Assembly: GCA_002005505.1 (NCBI GenBank)
Contig: KV908365.1
Coordinates: forward strand, 297,031-339,530
Direction of reading: 5' to 3'
Length of the DNA: 42,500 bases
Source: Botryococcus braunii
Taxonomy: Eukaryota; Chlorophyta; Trebouxiophyceae
How positions within the stretch are numbered: the stretch's first letter is position 1; each line of letters starts with the position of its first letter. A program made the position numbers and the translations under genes. This document shows, piece by piece, positions 26,698-42,500 of this stretch. The notes under the pieces were generated by a model, which worked only from the letters and a program-made list of their open reading frames with translations, did no database searches and had not been told where the DNA came from.

Positions 26698-29055
26698 ATG
26701 GGAGCTAGCGGCGATCGTATCTCCTCTGACAATGCCGATGACACGTCTACTAGGCCTGCAGAAAACAGTATTTTCCAGCTCTATGACAGCAGTCGCTGCG
26801 TTCCAATCAGTGCGGAAAAATCCTTTGTGGGCCACTACGCAGGGGTAGCCTTGTCAACAGCTGCCACTGATTCACCTAAGGTATCTATATGTGTGAGGCT
26901 AATAGTTTTCCTGGTCTTCTTGCACTTGCACCTCAACATCTCATTCCTGGCGGGTACAACGTGAGTCTAAGTGCCCTGCTTTGATATCATCAGCAATTTC
27001 TTTATGTTATTCCCCCAATCTAAGCTTACTCTTCAATCTGCTTCTTTCAAAGTGCATAGGGGGATTATCATGGCTTACTGATATAACGGCAGCATTAACC
27101 TCTGTGTTGGTTTCTGTGCAGGCCGCCCACTTGCACTTCCTCCAACAGCCAGCAGTTATCCCCAGCCCCAGGAGCAGCCTTGAGAGGTCATCAACTTCTG
27201 TCATTAGTTTTAGTCCCACCCCATTGTTGGAAGATCCTCCGCAGCAGTGTGCGTCAGCTTCAGTGGATCCGCCCTCGACTCCTGCTGACGGACCGTGGAA
27301 GGACATTCCTGATGACATCTTGAAGCGGGTGAGTCTAAATGTTGCCACTTGCCAAACTGGGAAGTCTCTGCCACAAACTAGGAAGTCTTGACTATGATGG
27401 TGTAGGGCAGCACCTAGGTATGTATGTCCCAGAATGATCAGGAAATGCAGGTGAATCCAATGTGTTTGCTTTCTAAAAGTGTCAGATTATGCATCAGAGG
27501 CCCGCCTATACACATGCTTTGTATTCAAGCAGTTCTGAGAAGTGAGTCAAGAGGTGATGTTTTGTAGGCTAGACAGGCCTTGATGGGAATCCTGGAGGTG
27601 TCCCATGATTTTTGGTGGCAGGGGGGGATTGTATGCCTTCCAACCCTGGGTGGTCAAAAAGGATGTAGCACAATCAATTAGAAAAATGGAACAATGTGGT
27701 GTTCTGCTTGGCTTCTGCAAGGGTCTTGTGTGTGATATTGCCTGTGCAAGGGCTTTATGGCTTTACGGTGTCGCAAGTGCCTTCTGCTTGACCTTGCCTC
27801 CGCAAGGTTGTACTGTGGTGCTGCCCCTGCAAGCATTGTACATTTAATGTTGCTTTGGCAAGGGTTCATGGATGAAGGTTCCCCTCTAACGATAAGTGCC
27901 ACCTGGCCCCTAAGAAGTGCCACCTGGACCCTAAGGAGTGCCACCTGGGCCCTAAGAGGGGCCACGGGGCCTAAGAAGTGCCATCTGGGCCTTAAGAAGC
28001 TGCCACTGGGCCCTAAAAAAGGTGGCACTGGAACAGGTGCTGGATTGTATGCCTGCTTCCTACATCAGAGTGGTTCGGAGGGTGTGCCGTGGGTGGTGTG
28101 ATTCCGCCGCCCGCTACATCACCAGGCTCAAGCCAGAGAGTTTCGACGCGCGCAAGCTCGCGGGCCGCTTCCCTTATCTCCAGGCTCTCCATCTCAGCCA
28201 CTGCAACATGGCCATGGTGGCAGAGAGCCAGTGCGCCCCCCCCCCCCCCCTTCTATCTCCGTTCTCTCATCTCCTTCAGCATTACTTAATTTCCAGGCCC
28301 TCAATGTCAGCCACTGCAACATGGCCATGGTGGCAGAGTGCCAGTGCGCCACCCCTTATGTCCCTTAACTGTACTCCCCGACCTATTCTCCCTTATCTCT
28401 GATTCGCTATCTCCAGGCTCTCCGTGTCTGCACCCCCCCCCCCCGGGTAATGGCCAATGTGGCAGAGTGTTAGAGGCTGGAATTCTTGTCCTTGTAGGAG
28501 TTAGGAGGTTGGGTTGTAAGCTGGTAGGAGGTCGCTTTCTCCTTCTACAGCCATGGAGGAGGTCGCTTTGTCCCGCACCAGTCTTGTAGGAGGTCACGAC
28601 AGAGGCCGCAATGCCGACGGGGGCTCGTTGTCTGTGACAGGAGCGCCTTGCAGTTTCGGTCGCTGCTGTCCGACAATGACCTCGAGCAGCTGCCTGAGCT
28701 GTGCGGAATGCGCTCCCTGCGCGTCATGAGCCTGCAGCGCTGCACCGCCCTAACAGGCAACCCGGAGGGGCCCTTCCGCCACCTGGCATCCCTCACTCAG
28801 CTCACGGCCCTGGACATCGGCCAATGCGAGAGTCTCCAGGTCTGCACGAGCTTCTCTCTCTCCCTCGCTGCTGCGCCCAATTCCAGGAGTCCAGACTGAA
28901 CATTACCCGCCATAAACACCTAGATTGGTTTGCAGGACAATGAATATTGTTTTTTGGGGGGGGGGGGCAGCCGGGTGGGGGCAAGGTAGTGGAGGTTGAG
29001 CAAGAGGGGATGTGGTGGAGGTCGGGCCGAAGGGGGAGATGCCCCCCCCCCCCCC

Positions 29056-29097
<42 letters not shown>

Positions 29098-29926
29098 ACC
29101 CCCCGGGGGGCAGGGTGCAGGCAAGCAGGTTTAAGCACGAATGCATTTTTGAGTTTGGCTACATGTCATTTTTGGAAAAGACTGCTTGGGTTTCATGTCT
29201 CTGTCTGGGTGTGGGACCTCCAGCAACAGAGCCTCCACATGCCTTTCCACACAGGACACCCTTTAGACCCCCCCCTTTTCCCCACCCCCCCCCCTTTTTT
29301 TTCATTTTTCATTTTTTGCGACCACTGCTGAAGGTGTATCCCCGACCTCCTGTGGAAGATTCCCTACCAACCCCCTTAAGATGTTTCCCGACCCTCCTGT
29401 GGAAGACTTTTTTTTCTGATCCCCTTCAACACAGCATCCTCGTCCGCCTCAAACATGGGTAGCCGGTCCCCGTTGAAGACAGTTTCCTGACCAGCCAAAA
29501 TCTGCCTCCGTTCGACAGGAGGCGGCCATGGAGGTGATCATCAAGCTCCCAAATCTGGCCGCGCTGTACATGACAGGCTGCAGGAGCATGACGGATGCGG
29601 CGATCGCCCGCCTGGTGGAGGCCCGCCCGGACCTTCGCGAGCTGGAGTTCGGCGCATCCGCCCTCATCACGGACGCCGGGCTGGCCCACCTGGCCCAGCT
29701 GCGAGGTATGTGATGCCTCCTCCTGCGTTAGTGCAGCAGGTGTTTCTCATCGCTCAGCGGTAGAGCAAACGGCTGTTGACCGTTTGGTCGCTGCTTCCAA
29801 ATCCAGCAAAGCTTTGGGAAGTGTCCCGTACAAGCGCGTCTGCCCAAGTGGTTCTTAACTAGCCCCAAGTGCAGCAGGTCTCTATCTGTACCAGATATAC
29901 TGCCTGTACTAGGATGCAAGGTGGCA

Positions 29927-30023
<97 letters not shown>

Positions 30024-30504
30024 ATTATATATATGTAAGGAAGAAAGATAGACCGGGAGTGTGCTTGGCAGATTTGGAGAGGCTGAGCATGACGAGGTGC
30101 CCCAGCATCAGCGACGAGGGCTTGATGCACCTGCTGGGCCTCCCCCGCCTTCGCACCGTCATCATCTCCTGCTGCGCCAACATCTCCGAAGAGGGTGTGC
30201 GGGTGTGCCCCTTTCCGGCCCGAGTGCACCGTCTTTGCTTTCCTGCTCTTTTCTTCACTTGTAGCTTGCAGCTTGAGGTGAATTTGCAAGCGCTCTGTGG
30301 CACTGGGTTGTTTGTGAGGTTCCTTTATTATTTTGAGACATGTTGTGTCTGCGTCTGACATGGTGGTGGAGGCTGGGCCAGACCGTGGCAGCACACCAAA
30401 CTCTGAAGGTTGTGACCGCAGCCGTTCTGCCAACTCGCCGGATAAGTGCCTGGCAGGCATCAGCTTATCCCACCCTCGACATGCAGCTCTTGGAGTTTGT
30501 ATAG
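26698..30504 (+). CDS. F-box/leucine-rich-repeat protein (cysteine-containing LRR type)
   Basis: Probable substrate adaptor of an SCF ubiquitin ligase. Exons 26698-26880, 27122-27328, 28022-28216, 28654-28839, 29519-29705, 30072-30202 and a tentative last exon 30382-30504 join in frame to about 403 residues. Residues 1-115 are Ser/Pro-rich. The F-box spans about 118-165: WKDIPDDILKR joins VALEQVLDCMPASYIRVV across a GTGAGT donor, then CRGWCDSAARYI. LRRs of the C-containing type follow: LQALHLSHCNM, LRVMSLQRCTALTG, LTALDIGQCESL, LAALYMTGCRSMTDAAIARL, LRELEFGASALITDAGLAHL, LERLSMTRCPSISDEGLMHL and LRTVIISCCANISEEGV. The exon 5/6 join is phase 1 and builds Asp exactly. The donor of exon 3 is ambiguous because its edge is triplicated. 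The last exon rests on frame, acceptor and stop only. The target substrate is unknown. Confidence 0.82.
27880..28020. repeat. Minisatellite, about 22 bp units, before F-box exon 3
   Basis: Six or seven copies of AAGAAGTGCCACCTGGGCCC-like units, ending in the AAAAAAG acceptor of exon 3. Confidence 0.8.
28171..28471 (+). repeat. Tandem copies of the F-box gene exon 3 edge
   Basis: The exon 3 end (LQALHLSHCNMAM, about 28171-28240) recurs at 28291-28351 and, more decayed, at 28391-28471. Copies share CTCCAGGCTCTCC, TCAGCCACTGCAACATGGCC and GTGGCAGAG. The second still reads FQALNVSHCNMAMVAE. Period is about 115 bp, spanning exon and following intron. Confidence 0.8.
29043..29107. repeat. C-run/A-run/C-G palindromic homopolymer block
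   Basis: About 14 C followed by about 40 A, then CACCCCCCGGGGGG. It lies in the intron between F-box exons 4 and 5, about 65 bp after a GGGTGGGGGC stretch. Confidence 0.9.
29744..29821 (+). pseudogene. trnN: Degenerate plastid-type tRNA-Asn(GUU) in an F-box intron
   Basis: Folds as a tRNA: D-arm GCTC/GAGC with AGCGGTA loop, a perfect 5-bp anticodon arm AACGG/CCGTT with loop CTGTTGA (anticodon GTT), variable GGTC, a damaged T-arm GCTGC/CCAGC with an 8-nt loop, and a possible acceptor pair TTCTCA/TGGGAA. The short D-loop resembles plastid/bacterial rather than cytosolic tRNA-Asn. Extra bases (AAAGCT) between T-arm and acceptor, the T-stem mismatch and G instead of A after the anticodon argue that it is dead. 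Probably a transferred plastid fragment. Confidence 0.5.
29930..30020. repeat. (GT)n microsatellite before F-box exon 6
   Basis: Perfect (GT)n of about 90 bp, about 50 bp upstream of the exon 6 acceptor at 30071. Confidence 0.95.
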
Positions 30505-33500
30505 CTCGGCGCTGCTGCAGTGGCCTTGTTGCTGCAATCCGTCCTGGCTTCACTTTTAGGTCTGCATCTAGATGATGAAATTGCCTGAAGAGAAGAAGGA
30601 TATGTGTGAAGAGGAGGAGGATATGTCTGTGAGCTCAGGTGCATGAGCTGTTGTCTAAGGGGGTGTGCTTATATGCACTCAATGTCATGTAGGGTTGCCT
30701 TGCTTCCGTGAGACTGGGGCGCCTAGATCGTATTTTAGTCCCCTCTCGCTTCGGTGAGATCGGGGCATGCCAGATGAGGCAGAAGGAACTGGGCTTTGCT
30801 ATTGCACCGACGGGATGGCAGGTGTAATGGAGGAGAGGTCACTGGGCGTCAGCGGGCCTCTCCTTTGGGCTGTCTGTGTATCCACCTGTGTGGATTGAAG
30901 TGGGCGGTATCGCCGTTTCCAGACTGAAGTTGTGGCAAGTTTTTCTGCTGTATGCAGGTCCCCCCCCCCCTCTTTTTCACTAAGATGTCCGGGATTTCAC
31001 AAGCGTCTGCTTGAGAAGAAGAAAACATGTGTTATTCTGTCCAGAGAGGGGTGCTACAACTCCATACGAGAGCGAGAGGCAACGCTGAGACCCTCCGGTA
31101 TTAACAGCTACCGGTTGCAAACAATTTTGAAAATGTGGGTTTGCTGCCAAAGGCCCAGGCAGGGGTTGCCTGAAGGAGGCCTTTTGCAGACAGCATCTTG
31201 TTTCACGGCAACGTTGAAGGAACTACCCCACTCTGTACCTACCATTATCCCAGTTCTAGCCCTTCATCATGTTAATGCGATGCTTGTGATGTGCACGAGT
31301 CTCTTATCATTTTGTGGTACGATAACCGAGGTGCAGTACAAGCCTTTCTTCATGTGTCCCACCAGTGCTGATTTCAAAGCTCATTCTGTGACGGGGTTGT
31401 CCAACTTTCGTGGCACATGGAGGGGCACTGACAGCTCCTGTTGGGGTGCCTTTCACCCTTTGGAATCAGGTGCTGACGTCAGAACTGATTTTTGAGGGGA
31501 GTTTTGAAAGTTGGACAAAGCGCATGGAGGGCCAGTTATGGTGCCTGTGGGGGCCTCTCGTCCCTTGGGAGGGGGTCATTTCCACGTTCGGCTGTTGTTT
31601 GATTGTCACCTTTGCTTTAACATGATGACGCTCCTAGTTGCTTGTCTTTTTCAAGTACGGGCCAAGTACGTAGAAGGTTTCATGCATAGGAAGGTTTAGG
31701 TGTTGGTGGTTCACGGCAATGGACTCTGTTGGTCTTATTGAAGGCAGGTTGCGCCTGGACACCTGTTTCTGTGTTTGTCTGTGCTGAGTACTAGCTCCTT
31801 GTCTGTGCTGTGTACTAACCACTCAACCAGTGCGCAATAGCGAGTGACGGTGTGCTGACGCACGTCACACGAAGCGCGCCCCACCTCCCGGGGGCCCCCC
31901 GGGTGGGATCAGTATCCGAGTGATAAAAGTTTGTCGTTTATGTCTGTAAAAAGGTCTGTCCGCTGACCGTCAAAGGTCCTGTCCGTCGATTCTTGTTCTG
32001 CTGGTTTTGGATTATTCGATCCAGGCGTCGTGCAGCCAGGCTTGAAATTCGCCTGCTGCAGTTCTGCTGCCTCGTGTGAAGGGGGGCAGGCAATGGGCGT
32101 TCATATGGTACACTGTGTGCCGTGTTGATTTTCACATGAGGGCTGCTCTCTGCTGCGTTGGGGAGCAGCAGAGCCCCTGCATGGGCAATGGCAATGCACT
32201 GGAGACAGATCGGCGGTGCATTGCCCCATTTTGTTGTATTCCGGGCTTCTGGAATCCTTTTCTGTTTTTCTTGTGGACGGGACGGCAATCTGTTTGTGCC
32301 GGACTGCTCACCAGAGAGTTTCAGTGCTGTCTCATGTGGTGTCTGGATGCATTTGGCGCATCTAATGCAAGCTGAAGTAGCAGAAAAAGTTCTGTGACAC
32401 CCTCCTGTGTGGGATTGACCCTCTTTGGCACTAAGGCCAGCTGTGTCATGCACAGCCACGTCATAGGTAGTTGGAATAAAGTGGGGTTGGCGCAAAATGG
32501 GGTTCACAGTGTCCAGTCGCGCTTGGGTAAAGAGGAAATGTCTGCCGAAGTTCAACGATACGTAATCTGACCTGGCAAGTATAAGACCGTGGTGTGTTTG
32601 CATTGTGTGCTTTGCCGTCTGCGCTTGTTCTGTAGGTACACAAGTTCAGCGGAACACCAATTGGATAGGAGCGAGTTTGAGACCAGCATCTTGAGCTGGG
32701 GCCTGCAGCCATTCAGCAGAGGCCCAAGCTCAGGATTGGCACTCTCGTCATTGAGCGGCATAAAGTTAGATAGAGTTGCCCTCTGTTGATTTCTGGGGCA
32801 CTGCGTTCTGCTATTGTGGTCCTGGTTACAAATGGACCAGCGGTGGGGCTTCCACGTCTCACCCCTGATTCAATTCCCAGCTGCCGAGCTGTTGTTGTGC
32901 AAATTAGCCTCTCTGCTCGCTGTTTGGTACTGTTTTGTGTTCTAACGCTCCGAGGCTCTTGAGGGCTAGAGATTTGTGCGGATTTACATGTGTTGCCACC
33001 TTGCTATCGTGTCCGACTGCTTGGAGTTGGCTGTAGGTTTAGAACTTCGAATTACACGAAGATTGATGTTTGTGTCTGTGCTACATTGGACGGTCCTTGA
33101 TGCTTTGGGAGCCTTCTTCGGAGTGATGAAAACAATAATGGTCGGCTTGCCTGACGTATACAGAGGCTGCTGCCCAGAGGTAATACCAAAATCGGGCCTT
33201 GAGAAAGCACAACTCTGTGGAGTGCTTTCGTAGCTGTTATAAGTTGTCTGGCTTAGAGTCGAGACACATGGTTGTGCGCCCTAAACTGTAAGCTTGGATA
33301 AAGCTGGCTATCTTGGCTGTCTGGCTGGCTTGGCTGGCTGGCTATGCGTCGTGGTAAAAACTGGCTGTCTCGTGGCCATTCAAACACTCCGGCTCTCTTT
33401 GGAACTACTCGGTCAGAACCATGTCATGTTTTCTTACGACACCCCCAAAGAGTACCCAGTACATATCCCGGGCTGCAACTGGTGCGATCTGTGCAAATGA

Positions 33501-33704
33501 ACTGCCATGCCCTTGCTTTTCAGACCAAAAACCAGCACTTCCCAAACGTCTCATGGGTTTCTACGCCTGCAACTTTACACACATGTTAAGATTACTATTT
33601 TTCGGGTCCAGATTGAGTTTCACCACCATCCATCAATCCTACAGCTTGCTACACACCAGCCAGGGTTTCCGCTTGTCGTTACGCCTTAGGGTTGTCTGGC
33701 ACAA

Positions 33705-33935
<231 letters not shown>

Positions 33936-34324
33936 CGACTGTTCATAATCATTACTTGCCACAACATAAAAATCGGAAAAAAAAAAAAAAAAAAAAACAC
34001 CCTCCGTGACAACGACACACTGACTTTGCACTGAGACACATCCACACAAACGCATGTATTGGTTGTCAAACATTACAGTCAGAGCCCCCCCCCCCTCCCC
34101 CGGGGTTAGGTGCACCAATGGATGTAAACACGCCGCAGTGTAGGGCACACACAACCTGCTCTTGAGATGAGGTCACAACCAGGCTACAGGCGATGTTGTA
34201 CCCTGTTAGGCGACCAGCCCAGAATGAAACACCCAGCCGGGCAGCAAGCAACCGTACCAAGCCCGAAAGACGGCTACACAGGACGCCCTCAGCCCAAGTG
34301 CACAAGCATGCGACCGTGAGCGCG

Positions 34325-34690
<366 letters not shown>

Positions 34691-35884
34691 GGGGGGGAGG
34701 GGGGGGGCTCCCTCGACGGAAGGATGGGGGGGGTGGAGAATATGAACATGTCACTCTCTTTTCAGTCAAGCGGTTTTGACAGCTGTACATAAACAGGGCT
34801 GGCGCTGCCACCAAGCACATCGCACGTGGGACGACGACTTTAACTCCCTGAGCACAGATCATCTGATGCTGAAACAACCAATCCTGTGCCGAAAACCTTG
34901 GCCTCCAAGCCAATCACCGACCCAACCGAACCCTGCCCATCAACCGAGGCTTTACCAACTTGCCCAATGCTATATCTGTAACCCCAATTTCGACTGGTTG
35001 CCGAAGGAGCTCCAAGCCTCTGGTTTTGAACGCCTTTGGTGTACATCAATCGAAACAGCTCATCCTTCATGGGCATGCTACAAACATATCAGTACTTTAT
35101 TTGAATGCTTATAACAGTCCTGTGGAGGGACTAGTCCCCTACATCGTTAATTGAGTGTCAAAAACTTTAGCCTCACCAAGGACAAGCTCATCTTTGCTGC
35201 TTCCATATAGACCACCGCCACAACTATACATCCTCTCCCGTCCCTCAGCCATTTCTTTCCATGGACACCTCTGACGTTAAAGTTAGAAATATGCATACAC
35301 CAATCCCGCCACTGCTAACAAATGAGAAAGCCGGTTGTTGTCGCTCCAAAGGAGCTTATTTGCACCTGAGTGCGACCCGTTTCTTAGTCCCTCCTGCTGC
35401 AATGCGTCTACGCGATACGGTGCAAACTAATATAGACGCCTACACTAATGAAGACGTTTATTTCACACCGGGAGGATCTGTGGGAAGCATAAGTTGGCTC
35501 GTACACGCTTTCGTAGAGCTCACACGCTAGTGCTACGTGGCGAATTAATATTGCGATATCAATCAATTTCAACACTGCTTTTTGCGACTCCCACACAGCA
35601 CTCGCCCCTGGGGGTCCAATGCGCCGTTTTATATATGCACCAACGCCAGTACCACTACAGACATCTGCAAGGTAGCTGAAAGATGTATCTCAGAGAAGAC
35701 TTGTGCTGCAAATCGCCAGTATTTCTGCACAAATACCCAAGGGGGTATATAGGGGGATACGTGTCAGGTCTCGGGTAGGCCACCCAATCTCATCTGTGCA
35801 GAAGTACGTTTAGTAAGCCACACGCACAGGGTATGGTCCTGCTTGCCTCAGCTGCCCCCGTACTTGCCTCATAAGGTCAAGTAC

Positions 35885-36130
35885 GGGCATTAATTCATAC
35901 GTGAGTACAATCATACTCACGTATGAATGCTTTGGACGCGCATACATGCATGCATGCATACGTATGTATACATACATACATGCATGCATGCATGCATATG
36001 TATGTGTACACCATGCGCTCGACGATCGTGCCTGTCACCGCTGCACCTGTACTTGACATTAAACTTGCGTATACGTATGAATACGTATGAATGCTTGCAC
36101 GCGCATATATGCATGCATGCATACATATGT
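35885..36130. repeat. Palindrome-rich TGCATGCA tract next to the GT34 stop codon
   Basis: Contains an inverted pair TCATACGTGAGTA / TACTCACGTATGA (about 35896-35929), then repeated ACATGCATGCATGCATACGTATGTATACATACA-type alternating sequence in two blocks (35940-36005 and 36095-36130). The second block ends a few bases from the GT34 stop. Confidence 0.8.
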
Positions 36131-36135
36131 AAACA

Positions 36136-40339
<4,204 letters not shown>

Positions 40340-40384
40340 CTAGGAGCGTCCGCGCGTGCGACTTACCGCAGCCCGCGGGCGTGA

Positions 40385-40510
40385 GCGTACACATGTGGGA
40401 GTTACCTCAGGCCTGAGCGTATGCGTGCGGGACTCATGTAAGCCCCACACGTAAGGTGTATACCGCCACTTACGTAAGGTGTATACCGCAGCTTTCGGGC
40501 GTGTCCAACC
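40385..40510. repeat. Short tandem repeats upstream of the first recognised GT34 exon
   Basis: ACGTAAGGTGTATACCGC occurs twice about 29 bp apart, and GTGAGCGTACACATG / CTGAGCGTATGCGTG form a second diverged pair. Confidence 0.6.
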
Positions 40511-40514
40511 CTCT

Positions 40515-40585
40515 AGATGATCAGATTTGGTAAGTACCGCGCTCTCCATCTGAGCTCTGTTTTGTGCTCCAAGGTTTCTTTGGTC
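40515..40585 (-). other. Possible tRNA-related relic
   Basis: The minus strand carries GAGCTCAGATGGAGAGCGCGG, an A-box/D-arm-like string. About 40 bases on comes GGGTTGGACACGCCC, a poor B-box match. No anticodon arm can be closed. May be a decayed tRNA-derived SINE. Confidence 0.25.
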
Positions 40586-42500
40586 GTAATAGTTTGATTA
40601 CAACACGGTAATCAGTTCGAATGAGGTGAGGCTGTAGCATTTCCTGGGGTATAATGCTCTAGTGGTCCTTGGCATTGCTCTATGACTTGCCATGTGATCT
40701 AGATTCGCGGTACAACCTCGCTCAGGTAGTTCGCTCGGTTGCCCGACTACATGTCTGTGGCAGTACAGTGTAAATTCAATCCATCCAGGGTTTAAGAGTG
40801 GAACTGCGAATCAATCATGTAACACTCTTTCCGTGCACACCACGCACTGTCTCACTGTCTCATAAAACCTCTTCCGCTCAGTTATAGCTACAGAGGCAAC
40901 CGATGAAGGCAGCACCATGGCCGCACGGTGGAGCAGCAACAAGGATCCTGAAGCGCGTTCAGATCATGATATTGATTAGAGTGTAATGATACTGACAGCA
41001 CGTATACGTGCTGTGGTATACATATATTTCGTTATATGTACACCCGCAGTGGTGATGTACCCCCACCAGTTCCGCCCCCGCGGCCCCCCCCCCCCCCCCA
41101 CTTTTTCCTGCCCTCCGTTGAGCAATCTCTATGTAGTTTCGCTGGGCCTTCCCCCTACCCCGCATCTAGGACCTGCTGAATTCATGTTCTTCTATGGCAC
41201 CCAATTCCAAACATTAATGAACATCCAATAAAAGAAGATAATTATCTTCTTTTCCCAAATAAGAGTTCCGGGGAAGGAACGGAAGGAGAAATGCCAATAT
41301 ATAGAAGTCTTCTCCATGGTTTGAATCACGGCAATTCCTGTGCATTCGGGGTATTGTTTCAAGCGCTTACAATCGTTTTGCAAAAGGTCGGAAGGCGCCA
41401 TGCACTTGTGAGGAAAATGGGGGATGGACGGTGCTGAATTTGTCAGCGTCACGGCGCAAAACTCGCAACATACCAAGCGTTGCAAAATGGTGTGTTGGTT
41501 TCCGGAACGTGCAAAACCACGTGCAAACTCTTTGCAACATGGTGTCTTAAGAAGGCTTAATTATGAAGCTGTATGGCGCGAGAGCAGACCTGATTTGAAA
41601 CCCATGGCAAAACTCGAAAACCGCGGCCCGCGCTCCCATTTGCTGGGGTCCAACCCCTGCCCCCAGCCCAGTGGTGTCAGCCCCCATTTGACCAGCTGTT
41701 AAACGACGCTTACACTTTGCCGAATTTAATCGTCGTTTAATGTTGGGACAAGAGCCTGGATTCTTCAGATAGCGTAAAAGAAAAGCAGCTTTTCTTAAAA
41801 CAAAGATCCTAATGACTAATACGCGGACTTGTATCATTAGTAACAGAAGCGTACGCGCAATGTGCTACTCGGGACCAATAACCTCGCCCAACAAAATCTG
41901 ACCCAAGACGACCACACAACATCTCATTCCCTATCTACCACAGTCGGAGCCCTTCAAGGTCACATGCTCGAGTGTGAATTATAAAGCACCTGTGGCGGTC
42001 CACAGAGACGGGTGATGTGTGGGATTGCAATTCACACTCAATTGAAAGTAACTGAGGAGCTACTTTCAAGAAAATGATATGCCTTTCTTCTTGTTGTTGC
42101 TGTTCTTCGTCTTCCTCACCTTGGAAAAATTTAAATGCCCGTTTCTCCCAGCGACCCCTACAGACTCCTCAATCCTTCCATCCCCTCCCTCATCCCTTCG
42201 ATGGAAGCCCCCACACATCTGACCCGTTCATTCCCTTTCCACCCTGCCTTACCCCTCTCTCGTGCTCGCTTCCTCGCAGCCCCCCTCTCGCTACCTCGCG
42301 CAACCTGTCGCTCTTAACAACCCCCCCCCTTCCCGGGTTAGGAAACAATACGCCCTTTCTGGGCCACCAAGTGCACCTCTAGGACGACTTCCCCCCTCTT
42401 ATGCCCTTCTCCCCCACTGTGTGAACCCCCTCCTTCCCCCTTACATCTTTCCCTCTCAATCTCCTTCCACTTCCCACCCCTCCCCCAGCCTCACCCACCC
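40586..42500. other. No recognised gene at the right end
   Basis: Probably includes the missing 5' exon(s) and promoter of the minus-strand GT34 gene, but none could be placed. The last 400 bases are strongly pyrimidine-rich on the plus strand (CCCTTCC-type), resembling the intronic tracts elsewhere, and keep frames open artificially. Confidence 0.5.

Noticed and set aside
30932..31495. 187-codon plus-strand frame after the F-box gene
   Set aside because: No recognisable domain, start region in a C run, and no exon partners; more likely 3' UTR or intergenic.
31938..32603. 221-codon minus-strand frame
   Set aside because: Overlaps anonymous sequence with no domain, and its other-strand frames are equally open in part.

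Overview
The window is nuclear DNA from an intron-rich eukaryote. It carries four protein genes split into short phase-matched exons with GT-AG borders, one very young LTR retrotransposon, and a very large load of microsatellites and private minisatellites. The gene set is a eukaryotic-type UDP-galactopyranose mutase, mitoribosomal protein mS29/DAP3, an F-box/LRR protein and a GT34 glycosyltransferase. Together with the repeat-choked introns, this fits a green or charophyte alga. That placement is inference; no rRNA or organelle marker in the window settles it.

Left part (1-6744, minus strand): UDP-galactopyranose mutase. Three confident coding exons (3926-3831, 1993-1754, 813-673) are present. 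The gene runs off the left edge, and a tiny candidate start exon lies at 5781-5764. Its introns hold a decayed copy of one exon and several tandem copies of an exon/intron junction.

Next (6745-13851, minus strand): an apparently complete eight-exon mS29/DAP3 gene of about 478 codons. Introns are packed with (GT)n, (GA)n, (CA)n, (CT)n, (GGGA)n and 35-62 bp minisatellites. Exon 3 is preceded by three extra decayed copies of its own 5' edge.

Middle (13852-26697): unassigned sequence, then a 6,462 bp copia-type LTR retrotransposon in minus orientation (18661-25122). It has 1,437 bp LTRs that look identical, a polypurine tract, and a primer-binding site complementary to the anticodon arm of initiator tRNA-Met. 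It sits inside a (CT)n array. No gag-pol is visible between the LTRs, so it looks non-autonomous. Its LTR holds both an intron-containing and an exactly intron-less copy of the same two-part module.

Right part: an F-box/LRR gene on the plus strand (26698 to about 30504) with a plastid-type tRNA-Asn relic in one intron; about 5.6 kb without a recognisable gene; then a GT34 family glycosyltransferase on the minus strand (40339-36136, 5' end incomplete). The last 2 kb hold no recognised gene.

The genes share no operon-like logic. The unifying feature is how the non-coding DNA is built: three of the four genes show short tandem duplications that start inside an exon and run across its splice border into the intron.
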